Shown: piece by piece, positions 12,901 through 23,318 of the stretch
Layout: every line of letters starts with the position of its first letter
How positions within the stretch are numbered: the stretch's first letter is position 1
DNA from: Cryptomeria japonica
Lineage: Eukaryota; Streptophyta; Pinopsida; Cupressales; Cupressaceae
Assembly: GCF_030272615.1 (NCBI RefSeq)
Contig: NC_081405.1
Coordinates: 653,752,920-653,816,919, forward strand
DNA length: 64,000 bases
Reading direction: 5' to 3'
Program-made: the position numbers and the translations under genes
Notes under the pieces: model-generated
The model's input: the letters and a program-made list of their open reading frames with translations, nothing else
Told to the model about the DNA's origin: nothing
The model's database searches: none

Positions 12901-13351
12901 TTTCATTCTATAATACTCTACCTTCAATTCATTTAAATCTACTCGTACCAGGTTAGGAGATGGTTCATACAAGTCAAAGATCTCTTGGAATTCCTCTCTC
13001 CTGATTGTCAGCAGAATCTCTCCCATTTCCCCTTATAACCCTTGAGATAGGGTCATATCTATCTGCAACAACCTTGATAAGGTCAACATCCATGAACAGA
13101 TTTGGCATCACCAATTTACCCAAGTCATATTGCCAAACACTTGAGAATGGGGATTGTAAATTCGTCTATCCATACTATAATTTGGACATATCTATCCAAG
13201 TCATTGGTACCCTAGCATCCCCCAAGTGGTATGCTTTATTAATCAACCCTTCTCCTAGGGTTTTACCATGAACAAATTTCTTCCCTTGGTACTTTTCGTT
13301 AGTCGAGGGCTTTAGTTGATAGAGAAAATCATCAAAAGGAAAAAATGACTC
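9961..13351 (-). pseudogene. T accessory reading region downstream of pol, function unknown
   Basis: About 3.4 kb on the same strand as pol, between integrase and the expected 3' LTR, carrying colinear fragments of one protein. In order: 'DFLYQLKPSTNEKYQGKKF' near 13330; a central part at 12577-12212 ('ELHDFVRPKERLPLLNIEHS'); a proline-rich stretch 'DRSPSPPPVPYSPS' at 11556-11152; a Lys/Glu-rich segment at 11148-10918; a coiled-coil-like part at 10647-10366 ending 'VPYDDDELESTRS'; and 'ERPPTLQPSYLLVKS' at 10262-9961. H2 has the same parts in the same order, so this is a retained element ORF, not chance. I recognise no domain. Frameshifts and stops break it, and its C-terminus is deleted at 9961. 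Some Tat-clade elements carry extra ORFs; whether this is one is open. Confidence 0.6.
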
Positions 13352-14486
13352 AAACTTACATTTGAAATAAGTTTAAAACTGAACCGTTGATCATATTCCA
13401 TAATGGTGCATCACACGATTATTTTTAGTCAATCTAAAACTGACCATCACACGTGGCCAGCGGGTCCACCCAAAGTATGACATGGCATAGCCAAATCACC
13501 GCTTACTTCACCTCGATAAATGAGACCACCATAAACTTTTCTTGGCCCACCTTGGACACGTCTCATCATCTCATGATGCCATGATCCATAATCCCCTTGC
13601 ATCTTCATTCATGGGGTTACAAGGGCCATTGGATCAGTTCACTATTTACTTGTCAGCCGCGACGATCACTTAACAATGGCCGCTAACTCTTGAGCACTTC
13701 TTGGATTGGGATTAAAACATCATCGTTCAATTTTACCGCATACATAAACATGCATCTTTAGTAGTTTGGACTTTATTTGTAGGGAATAGTAACATCAAAG
13801 GTTTGAAAGGTAAACCGTCAGCTTAACCTCCCCACTAAGGATACATGGCATCATCTCATGATGTCATGGTCCTTATCTTCCATGCACTTTCAATTGTGAG
13901 GCTACGCGGACCGTAGGATCTACTCGCGATTTACCATAAAGACACCAAAAAAAATATTAAAGACTTAAGACTTAGGAAAAATTAAGACGCTAGCAGAAAA
14001 ACTAAAAGGGAGCCACCTAGGACAATTAACACAAACTTAGGAAAATATTAAGGGGCCAACAAAAGAATTAATTTCTAAGAAAATAACATGGCCCCCTCAA
14101 CGATAAGCTAACCCTCAGCCTTAAGTGAAAAAAGGTAATGAGGAAATATAACAGGCTTAGGGTTTTTAACAAAGATTTAATAAGAAAAACACATAAAACC
14201 CTAAACCCTAAGGGAAGGAACAAAGAACAAAAATTAATTCTGAATGATCAAAAAATTGACCAAGGCATGAAAATATTTTGCATAGTGACTTTTAGGACTA
14301 TCATTGGCTCTGGTTGGGGAAGTTCATTTCACTAGAATGAAGTGAGAATCTAGGGTCTCAAGTGGAGCAGACCATTTTACAAAGCAAACCAAAAGGAAAC
14401 TACCTGGACAAGGCGACCCAAACAAAAAAGAAACTACTCTACTTATGTACAAGTCCTAATCTAATGCTCATGAAAAAATAACTACT
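13352..14486 (-). other. T spacer between integrase and accessory region
   Basis: No coding signal is visible. The spacer matches H2 over 53340-54736, up to T position 14301, which shows it belongs to the element. It contains two spaced copies of a 'CATCATCTCATGATG.CATG.TCC' motif (near 13564 and 13850) and a 'CTACGCGGACCGTAGGATC' stretch near 13902. Small plus-strand ORFs here are not supported. Confidence 0.6.
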
Positions 14487-15758
14487 TTAAGAAAAGAAGA
14501 GCTTCAAGAATTGTCCATGAATAGGCAATTCAAGAGTATCACAATTTATATCTTGGAGAAAATATGAATCTTCTCCCCACTTGCTCTGGATTAGATATGG
14601 GCCAAGCCAAATGATGTCAAACTTTCCATGTTTTCCTTTATATTCTAATCCGACATTCCACATTAGAACCAAATCATTAACTTGAAAAGTCCTTACAGTT
14701 ATTCTTTTGTCATACATGGTTTTTACTTACATTTGTAATTTTGCATTTCTAGTGTTATCTTGTCTTCTAATTTCATCCAATTCCATTAAAGCTTCAACCC
14801 TCAACTACATATCATCATCTATATCACTGTCATAAGTGTGGACAAACTTATACCTTTCCATCAAATTGTTCTGAGGTAATCTTGTGTGCATACCATACAC
14901 GAAGTCAAAAGGTGCACATCCTATTGCTTTTTTAATTGTCACTCGGTCTACCCAAACTGCCAATTTTAACTTTGAATCCCAAGTCTTTTTATTTTTCTCC
15001 TAGATTCTTTTAATAATTTTCATCAAGCTCTTATTGCTCCATTTAGCTTGCCCATTTCCTTGTGGGTGGTAAGGTGATGAGTATGAAATCTAGATACCAT
15101 ATTTGCTGCAAAAATCTTCATATTCCTCTAACCTCAAATTCATAGCATTATCATAGACTATTCTTTCAGGACATCCAAATCTAGTCAATACATTATTCAT
15201 GAGAAAATCAATCACCACCTTACTTGTTGCCTTCCTAGTAGTTATAGTTTCAACCCACTTAGTAAAATAGTTAGTAGCCACCAAGATCCAAGAGTGACCA
15301 CCACTAGACTTACATGCTATTTCTCCAATAAAGTCTATACCCCATTGCTAGAATGGGGCCTACACATTTACAAGTTTCAATGGCAGATTTCCTAAAAAAT
15401 TTAATTTTCCTAAAAACCTCTGGCATGGATCACATCTTTTGACTAACTGATGTGGATCCTTGAAAATTGTTGGTCAACAAAACCTAGCCCTTAATACCTT
15501 GTGTACAATTGTCTTGGCCATATAATACCCTCTACAAACTCCACCATGCATTTCTGATAACAACTTCTAAGCTTGGTCTTGGTCAACACATTTTAACATG
15601 ACACCATCACTATTCCTCCACCAAAGTTTTCCATTAACAATGGCATATTTTATAGCATGTAATTTCAATGTCCTCTTTTTATTATAAGCCATATGTTCAA
15701 GACATTTCATTTTCTGCAAGTAGTATATGATATCATCATGCCACTCACAACGATCCAT
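14487..15758 (-). pseudogene. T gypsy integrase
   Basis: Integrase of a Ty3/gypsy polyprotein, which inserts the cDNA into the genome. In order: 'DIIYYLQKMKCLEHMAYNKK' (15758-15567), a 'CDPCQRF' remnant of the HHCC zinc site near 15450, 'WGIDFIGEIA' with the first catalytic Asp near 15340, 'FTKWVETITTRKATS' and 'RFGCPERIVYDNA' with the second Asp (15284-15090), 'YHPQGNGQAKWSNKSL' just below, where the catalytic Glu expected in 'GLAE' is Lys, and the C-terminal 'GKHGKFDIIWLGPYLI' segment (14717-14487). Several in-frame stops and a missing catalytic Glu make it inactive. It is followed by the spacer and accessory region on the same strand. Confidence 0.88.
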
Positions 15759-15939
15759 ATAACAGGCATAGGCTTTGTGTTCCTCCTCTATAATATTTAT
15801 CTAATTTGCATCCAAATTACTCTAAGACATTAATTTGGCCAATCCTTGTCCTCTAACTAATTTTGTGATTCAGATATCAATATTGAATTCTTGGATCCTA
15901 TTAATCCATCTACATCTTCTTCTAGACACTTCCTACTGA

Positions 15940-16237
15940 GTGAATATTTTTGGCTGCAGCACTAGGCACATATGCAACCACTATAGCTCCCATCAAATAA
16001 CTCCTAAAATCTTTTACTATCTTTACTAGTGCATAAGCTTTTTTCTGATTTAAATCATACTTCAATTCTGCAGCCTTCAAGGACACTAAAAAATTCTATG
16101 GGTTGTTCAAAACCCTCTGAATTGTTTTGCAACAAGATAGCAACAACAATATGAAAAGATGCAAATGAAAATATTTGCATAGGTTTTCCATAATCAAGTG
16201 TTTTTAAAATACATGCATTCTTAATATCTTGCTTGAT
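15940..16237 (-). pseudogene. T RT-linked RNase H
   Basis: Follows the RT in the same polyprotein and would degrade RNA in the RNA-DNA hybrid. The translation holds 'QIFSFASFHIVVAILLQ', 'GFEQPIEFFSVSLKAAELKY' and 'KKAYALVKIVKDFRSYL', the standard series of plant gypsy RNase H, then 'AYVPSAA'. The usual acidic residue near 'FSFASE' is not conserved (Phe instead of Glu). It lies between RT (16238) and the integrase N-terminus (15758), with stops in the linker. Confidence 0.75.
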
Positions 16238-17462
16238 TTACTGAAATGCATTGGTTGGCTCTCCTTCCCATTCTAACTTTCTGCCCTTTTTTAACATCTT
16301 GGAAATGGGTCTACTTATTTCAACAAAGTTAGTGACAAACCTTCTGAGAAAATTGATTTGCTCAAATAATGATTGAATGCCTTTCACTGTCTTGGGATGA
16401 GGGACTTTGTCGATTGCTTCTACCCTTTCTGGGCCAATCCTTACACCATCTCTTGAAACAATATGACCCAGTAGTTTACCTTCAGTCACCCCAAAAGCAC
16501 ACTTCTTTGGGTTTAAAGATACTCCATATTCAACAGCCCTATTGAATTTTTTTTCAAGATGACCACAATGATCATCTTCCTTCCTAGAATATGTTGTCAA
16601 ATCATCCTAATATACAACTAAGAATACATTTATAATATCAGAAAATGCAACATCCATTGCTCTTTGAAATTTTTCTCCTACGTTTGTTAAGCCAAAAGGC
16701 TTCCTTACATAAACATAAGTTCCCCAAGGCGTAGGAAATGTTGTCTTATATTTCTCTAATTCTTTAACCATTACCTAGTTATACCCTAAAAATCCATCCA
16801 TCATAGACAAAATCTCACAACCTGTGACTCTTTGCAACATTGCTTCCATATTAGGCAATGGATAGTTATCTTTTAACAAAGATATATTCAAATTCCTAAA
16901 ATCAACACACAATCTGATATCTCCATTATTTTTTCTCACAGATACCAAGTTAGACACCCATGGAAAATGTCTGATGGAATTTATGATTCCAACATCCCAA
17001 CTTGACTAATTATTCTTGCATCTTGGGTGCCAATGTTGGATTAATAGGTATTTTCTTCTATCTAAAGGGCTTAGCATTTTCCTTCAAAGGAATTTCATGT
17101 TCAAATAAATCCTCCCTATAAGCTTTTAGGTCATCATATGACCAAGCAAAGACATGTTTATACTTCATTAACAAATCAATCAACATTTTTCTTACCTTGG
17201 GTGATATTTTCCTTCCAATATACACCTTTCTTGGGGCTCCTTCTGTCCTAAGGTTAATTTCTTCTAAATCCTTAGGGTGTGGGGCAATGGTAGCAACCTT
17301 GGCCTTATCCTGGCTATCAAACTCCCTTTCCAAAACAACCAAACCTGTGGGAATTTTATTTGTCTTTAATTGAATCACCTCCTTTCCAAAGATCATATCC
17401 TTTCCATCCTCTATTTGTAAAGGCACCAAAATCAATGACCTAATTTTCATACTGTTCCACAC
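16238..17462 (-). pseudogene. T gypsy reverse transcriptase
   Basis: Copies element RNA into DNA. Order: 'KYKHVFAWSYDDLKAYRED' and 'HEIPLKENAKPFR' (17462-17058), 'NLVSVRKNNGDIRLCVDFRN' with 'YPLPNMEAMLQRVTG' and 'MMDGFLGYN' (16957-16775), 'TTFPTPWGTYVYVRKPFGL', then 'SLNPKKCAFGVTEGKLLGHI' and 'QINFLRRFVTNFVEISRPI' (16600-16238). The catalytic YxDD motif reads Y-stop-D-D at about 16606, so the active site itself is cut by a TAG. Several further stops and frame changes occur. The domain order and motifs leave no doubt about the family. Confidence 0.9.
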
Positions 17463-17703
17463 AAGTTAAGAACCTTAAAATATCATCATCATCATCATCA
17501 TCAAAAACCTGCTAGCTTTCAATGTTATCAAGGACCGAAGGCCTGGTTTGAAATTCAACTTTTGAGATTCTAACAAAGCTAATATCTTCTAACCTTAAAG
17601 CTATATTGGCTATGAAGTCTATCATTCTATTATGGCTTATTTCCTTTTAGTCAGTACTAAACGCATCAAAATTCTCAATCTGATCCCATAAAAAATTCCT
17701 ATA

Positions 17704-18012
17704 CTACTTTATCCTTCTATTATTTGATGCATATGTAGACCTAACTTGGGATATGACTAATTCAGAATCTCCAGTGACTTTGAGATTCCTTATCCGATGT
17801 TTTTCAGTTAATTTCAAACCCAACAACAATGCTTCATATTTTGCCACATTATTTGTGCATGCAAAAGATAGAGTAAAAGAAAATTTAAAAGTTTCTCCTT
17901 GGGGTGAAATGAATAATATACATGCACTTGAGCCCTCCTTTGAGCTAGCTCCATCAAAATACATCGTCCATAAATCATCATCACTTGATGATTTCTCTAC
18001 TTCCTCATCCAA
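17704..18012 (-). pseudogene. T additional RNase H (aRNH-type), between protease and RT
   Basis: A second RNase H-like domain upstream of RT: 'LWTMYFDGASSKEGSSACIL' carries the first Asp, 'NNVAKYEALLLGLKLTEKH' the Glu, and 'VTGDSELVISQVRSTY' the next Asp. An extra RNase H in addition to the RT-linked one is characteristic of the Tat clade of plant gypsy elements. It sits between protease (18364-18621) and RT (17462). A stop at 17704 ends the open stretch. The three acidic residues visible in it are retained, making it better preserved than RT or protease. Confidence 0.82.
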
Positions 18013-18126
18013 TTATGAAGGCCATCCCTTTTCCTTTTGCAAAGAATCATCAACTCTGAATGCATTGATATTTGTGTCTAAAAAACATGTCATGTATTCA
18101 TCAGAGTCTTTTTCATGTGCTATCAT

Positions 18127-18621
18127 TTATGGAAATCTCGACTCCCTTTCAATGTTTACATTTTTACCATCAATACAAAAAGTGGCATAAGATAAATCAC
18201 ACTGCAAACTCCCACCCATAGAGGCACTCCACTTTCTTGACAATAACATCCCATAATGAGGTGGGATATCTAAAACTAGGACACTCATGGTTAACTCCAT
18301 CTTAGAGAAGGCAACAAGTTTATAAGGCAATGCCCTTATAGTACCTATCACAGGTACTTCTCTTTAATCCATAGCACAACATCTACCATGAGGAGTATCT
18401 ACATTTAAACCCATGGCTTGCATTATCCTCACTGGCATGACATTATTTGAGGCCCTAGAATCAATCATAAAATTCTTTAGGACTCCTTTGTTTATGATAA
18501 CACTTAGAAAGAAAGGGTCCACATTATCAGGGTTCTCACCTACAGTGTCTTCAAGATAAATTTGGGGAATTTGAGAAACCATTCCCTCTAAGTCCTTATC
18601 CTTTGTCTCATTTGTATACAC
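18127..18621 (-). pseudogene. T gypsy aspartic protease
   Basis: Retropepsin that processes Gag-Pol. 'LKNFMIDSRASNNVMPVRIM' carries the active-site region, where the family's DSGAS reads DSRAS, so the conserved Gly is Arg. It continues with 'VLVLDIPPHYGMLLSRKWSA' and 'QCDLSYATFCIDGKNVNI' (18351-18127), typical of the protease-to-RNase H linker of plant gypsy elements. A stop lies between the two parts at about 18364. It follows gag and precedes the extra RNase H on the same strand. Confidence 0.85.
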
Positions 18622-19286
18622 CTATTCCTTTACATTATGAGACACATTCTCAAGTTCAATCTCAATAGAAGAAGAAACACCCATGACCTAGACCATGGCT
18701 TTTTCTTTATTCTCTTCAATTCTTAGCATTTCTTGTAAAGGAACTTTAACTGTAATCTGATGAAGCAATTGAAACATATCAACAAGTGTGTAAACTAGAA
18801 ATTCAAAATACATACCTAATTTTTATTCATGTTTCTTTGGTTTGTTGTGTTCAACATTTTTTTTTGCTTCATGCCCTCTCTAGCAGACGCATCAGATTTT
18901 TCAACTATCTTTTTCTTCACCTTAGGTGCAACATTTTCTTCACTAGGCTTTATAATTTCATTTATCTTAGCCCATTCTTTCTTCTTGACCTCCTTGATCT
19001 TGGTTGTATCCTTCCTTAGCTTATCCTCCTTGACCTCCTTTCCTTTATTTTTCAACTCTTTAATAAATAGACCAGAAGGCTTGCCCTAGTCTTCACCAAT
19101 TGTTATGTTTCTCAACTGATAATTACTTTTAACTTGAGCTACCATAGAAGTTGTTATTTGGACAATCTCTTCATCTAAAGGTCTTCTCAAGGATACAAAA
19201 TCTTCTCCGTGTTCAGCATTACACATTTGATCATCAACACATAACTCATTATCAAAAAAAACTTGTTGATGGTATGATTTTGTTCT
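18622..19286 (-). pseudogene. T gag-protease linker, degenerate
   Basis: Between gag and protease the minus strand encodes a Lys-rich segment (19055-18816, 'EVKKKEWAKINEIIKPSEEN') and an acidic, poorly conserved part, with several stops. This is the usual low-complexity linker of Tat-type polyproteins. I see no separate domain. Confidence 0.5.
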
Positions 19287-20371
19287 CTAACTTTGATGAT
19301 CTACATCTAGATCCCAAGTCTCAATATCAAAAATATATTCTACCCCTCTGAGGTAAGAAGTAGTTATGAGACAATCAACATTATCATCCTCAAAGGTTTC
19401 TTCTTCTTCTTCATGTAACTCATCTTTGGGAGAAATAAACTGTGCAACAACACAATATTCAGGTGAGTGGGGTGATTGACAAGCAACACACCAAGATGTA
19501 TCCTCAACAACATTCACTATGTGTTTTTGCAATGGATCAGGAGTTTGATGCTCCTTTTTCTTTTGCTGCTGAACTAGTTTGTCATCCTTACCATTTGTGT
19601 TGTAAGGATAATCCTGCAATCTTGGGGGTCTATTAAATTTATTAAACTATGGATTTTCTGGTACACAACCAATATCATTCTTTTCCACGGTCAATTTGAG
19701 ATCCTTCAAGGTATTATGTACCTTGTCCCATTTGTCTTCCTCTTTAGGTTTTGGCCCTAAATATTTCTCAACTTTGTCCTTTGCACTCTTAGAGAATCTA
19801 GGATCTTGTCTTCGTCCAAGCTTAGCTGAAGCTCTTTTATTTCCTTCCACATTTATGGCTATCCTAAATACATCTCTAAGAATTTGAGGATCTTTATCTC
19901 TAAGGTTATATCCCATTTTGCATCAAATTCATTCATATATGTGTGTAGACAAACATTATCATCCAACCTTAAAAATTGAAATAACTTATGCATAACCTTT
20001 TGAAATCTGATATTAAAATCAACCACGTCCTCTTTTAATGACTTCTTGATGTTGTTGAACTCATTTAACATAAAGCTTGCATTCATTTTGTCACCACACT
20101 ACTCTTTGAAACATCTCTCAAATTCTTCCCAAGAGATAATGCTTGCAGTTGGCAACCCTCTATACCAATCCCTGACATCCTCTATCAGAGATTGCACAAA
20201 AAGTTTCATGACAACATACTCATGCTCCACTTCATAGTAATTTAACTTATCTGTGAAAGCCCTCAAATATTCCTCACCAGTAATAGCATTATTCTCTGTA
20301 AACTTATTGAATTTATCCCTTAAGTCATTTGGGATTGTGTTAGGATATCCTAGTATCCCATCAAAATGCAA
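19287..20371 (-). pseudogene. T gypsy gag (Retrotrans_gag core and Cys-rich motif)
   Basis: Gag capsid-like core: 'ENNAITGEEYLRAFTDKLNY', 'VVMKLFVQSLIEDVRDWYRG' and 'TASIISWEEFERCFKE' (20371-20099), then 'MNASFMLNEFNNIKKSLKED' and 'DFNIRFQKVMHKL' (20086-19859), the standard plant gypsy Gag layout. Downstream a Cys-rich motif, 'CVACQSPHSPEYC' (19619-19287), replaces a classic knuckle; similar motifs occur in related plant gypsy Gags. Stops at 20099, 19859 and elsewhere and at least one frame change break it. Confidence 0.82.
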
Positions 20372-21907
20372 CTACCTATACCTTTCTAAATGGATAGGTC
20401 TTCTTTAAAACTTCCCAACATCGGCTTGTCCTACAACATTTGTTGTGGCATTAGTCTCAGTGGTATTTGTTCTAGTGCTAACCCCAATAGTAACACCAAT
20501 AGGCTCTTTAAAAGTTTGGGGTTGACTGATGTTTTGAGTAGCCACTTGACTTCCCTACCCAATGAATGCAACTCCAATATCCTGGGTACTCTGAACGTTC
20601 TGGGCAGGAGTGTTTCTACTGAAATTTGGTGTTGGTGTAGAAACCATGCTAGAAATAGCTTGAGTTTTAAATGGACCAGTAGTAAATGAAACACTATTTC
20701 ATGTTGACAACTTAAGGAAATCAATCTTTCTCTTCATTTCTACACTTGAAGCTTCCATATCAATTTTCTTCAACTCTTTTGCAAGAGTTTCATTCTCTAT
20801 CCTAGCTTTTTCTAGCTAAATGTTAGCTTGGGATAATCCTTGACTTAGATCTGGGATAGTTGAAGATATTTTATCATCTATCTTAACACTGGATACCTTT
20901 TGCTTTCCTTTACCCAAATCTGATTTGGAAATCTGAGCACTTGGCTGACTAGAATCTGCTAACCTTTGGCTATCTACATGACTCTTAGACTTTTCTTTTG
21001 TAACATGTTAAGATCTTTTATCTAAGACCTCTCTTAGAATAGGAACCTCAACACTAGGCTTGACGTTTTCTTGAGTCAATCCTTTGAGTGTAGCTAATTG
21101 TCGTATTAGACTATGTCTTTCTATTACAGCCCTAATGACTTCAGATTCCTTTTCTTTTTCTCTCTTCCTTCTCAAATTAATTTGTTCTTGGAGCTCCCTT
21201 CTCAATGTGTCTATATCTCCAAAAACTTCTTCAAGATTTGGCAAAATTATCTCAGATCTAGAAGTATCATCTAAATCAATTAGGTTTGCATTACCTTGTT
21301 CCTGAATTGACTCATAACCAGAAGGAAACTCTATTGTCAGACCAAGAGGAGGAGGTACACCAATAGAATTGTCACTTTGGTGACTTCTACTTCTACTCTG
21401 ACCTCTCTTCCTTTCTGAATACTAAACTTGAGTAACCTCCTTTCTCTATTGTTGCACCTCTTCTTGAACAGGTGTATCAAATAAGGAATTAAAGAATCCT
21501 AAACTATCTGATTCAGAACTCTTAGAAGATGATGTATGAATTTCAGGAATAGGATTTAAATGTGACTTACTTGCATTCTTATGCTTTAGTTTCCATGATG
21601 AGGGAGTGGTGCTAATTTCTGCATTTCTTCTTGTCCCATTTCTTTGTAGAGCTCCAGGAAGCTCTTCCAACTCTTTAGGATGCAACCTCATGTAACCTTT
21701 GGTGTTCTTCACTTTACTCATAGTGACCAAATCTTTCAAAAACTTGTTAGAAATATTTAATAATACACGCATTAGCACAGAGACCTCAGAGTTGCCACCC
21801 AAATTTCTTTGGGATACCAAATAATACACTACTTGGTAATATTTAAAAGAAATTTTTGAACCTTTCTCACAAACAAGATTTTTTTTCTCACAAAAAATGT
21901 AGAACAC
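20372..21907 (-). pseudogene. T gag N-terminal leader, coiled-coil-like
   Basis: About 500 codons upstream of the capsid core, in minus-strand fragments at 21907-21446, 21244-21008 and 20724-20431. The middle one ('DIDTLRRELQEQINLRRKRE') looks like a charged coiled coil; the others are Ser/Thr/Gln-rich. The first fragment opens near the primer site. Long poorly conserved N-terminal regions are common in Tat Gags. Stop codons separate the fragments. Confidence 0.55.
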
Positions 21908-22038
21908 CCTTTACATAGAAAATCATGAGTTGGAAACACCAAACTACGGGCTCAACTGTCAAATCACAGAAACACTATGAAAATTCAAATGCAATTTTTG
22001 CAAATGGACAACAAGACTGACTACAACTATGCACTAAG

Positions 22039-22070
22039 TCCCCAGCAAAGTCACCATTTTGTTGGTGACT
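22039..22070 (-). promoter_or_regulatory. Second copy of the T primer-site/LTR-end junction
   Basis: 'GTCCCCAGCAAAGTCACCATTTTGTTGGTGAC' (in two parts, 22039-22057 and 22058-22070) nearly repeats the junction at 22133-22163. On the minus strand it reads GTCACCAACA then AAAATGGTGACTTTGCTGGGG, that is, an LTR-like end followed by a primer site closer to the common plant gypsy TGGCGACT..GCTGGGGA form. The copies are about 94 bases apart. Confidence 0.55.
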
Positions 22071-22132
22071 TGGATGGGTCAATGTAGAAATCAATTACAG
22101 CTCAATTCTTTACCAAAGATTCTAGACAGCTA

Positions 22133-22151
22133 GTCCCAAACAGAGTCACCA
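22133..22151 (-). promoter_or_regulatory. T primer binding site
   Basis: The minus strand reads TGGTGACTCTGTTTGGGAC directly after the LTR end and three T-rich bases. This resembles the TGGCGACTC..TGGGGA primer sites of plant Tat/Ogre-type gypsy elements. I do not assign the tRNA. See the duplicate at 22039-22070. Confidence 0.6.
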
Positions 22152-22154
22152 TTT

Positions 22155-23318
22155 TGTTGGTGCCCAAAAACGGGTTTACACTGCTAAAAAGAAGAAACCA
22201 AGTTGATTCCTCAAAATACCTATGGAAATCCACTTCCAGCTATCAATATCTTTTAGACTTGGACCAACTGCGACAAGGATCTGTAGATTCTTCTACACTT
22301 TGGGCTCTTCAAGACCTAGGAGGGTGATCCCTTAGCAAATTTGTGATCTCTACACCACACTCACGAATTGTGCTAAAACAAAGTAGATAATCTCATATAT
22401 GGGCTCAACAACAAGGATAATTCTCAAGAATGGCGAATTCTTCAGTAATCCTCGACCTTATCTAGAGCATGAGATAGTAGGACACCTCAAACATACATAA
22501 AAAATTGAAAATATGTTTTGATTATAATGATTTATGACAAACCATAAGTGAAACGGACAAGAAATTGATAACCTAATGACACCTGCTAGCATATATCAGT
22601 ACCTTACTCCATTGGGCTCTGAGTTTCTGAAACATCACTGAAACTTGATAGAAATTTATCTAATAGCTAATTAAATCTTAAATGATATTGCATTACAATA
22701 TCATTTTATTTGCAATTTCTTACCTAAACTACTTATCAAATCCTAGTACAAGCTTTATCCCTCTATAATCTCATTCAAGTATTTTAATTAACCCCCTGGA
22801 TTAAAGCATGAAATAACAAATTACATAAATCATAACGATGCAACAAACAAATGAAACCTTGATTCCATTTACCTAAAAGAAAAGAAAATCATACACAAGA
22901 GAGTGAAGATTTGAAATTATACCTGAATTAACTTCAAAAGCTATCTTCTATCAAATAACTGAATACATTTCATTTATAGTAGAACCCATTTGAAATTTGA
23001 AACTGATGACTATCTTCTATTTTTCACTCAAAATGCCATTACAATTCTCTGCTATTTACTAATAACTTATCAAAACTAGAACCTAATCCTACAGATCAGA
23101 CCTACACAAGAGACCTTATTCAGAGATTTTGGAACCCTTTCTCATTGCCTTGATTTCCCTTTTATAGAAACAAGGGAGTGAACAAGCTACGAGCCAAGAG
23201 AGACACATGTCATTAGAATGATTAAACATACCTGAAGTTTGTTACAAAGATATTCCATTCGAGGAAAGTTATAACCAATATCAGAATCTGCAGCTGCTTC
23301 TCTGATATTCATGATGCA
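22155..23318 (-). repeat. T/H2 shared gypsy LTR (right edge approximate)
   Basis: The left edge is TGTTGGTGCC (minus strand ...GGCACCAACA), next to the primer site. The right edge is placed at the CA at 23317-23318, because the following bases read AAGGGTGGTAAAA on the minus strand, a purine-rich tract suitable as polypurine primer for the internal region on the right. This would make it both the 5' LTR of T and the 3' LTR of H2. No second copy is in the window, so the right edge is inferred. Confidence 0.5.

Larger units (their letters stand above)
9961..23318 (-). mobile_element. T: Ty3/gypsy Tat-like element, 3'-truncated
   Basis: In minus-strand order: LTR (about 23318-22155), primer site (22151-22133), gag leader and gag (21907-19287), protease (18621-18364), an extra RNase H (18012-17704), RT (17462-16238), RT-linked RNase H (16237-15940), integrase (15758-14487), a non-coding spacer, and a long sense accessory region (13351-9961). 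It ends abruptly at 9961, within sequence still matched by the paralogue H2 (23319-24352), so its own 3' end and 3' LTR are lost. The RNase H between protease and RT marks the Tat clade of plant gypsy elements. Every reading frame is broken. Confidence 0.85.

Noticed and set aside
13005-13271. Plus-strand ORF of 88 codons, with a similar ORF at 53060-53257
   Set aside because: It is conserved only because T and H2 are paralogous; the opposite strand carries the accessory protein, so this is a shadow.
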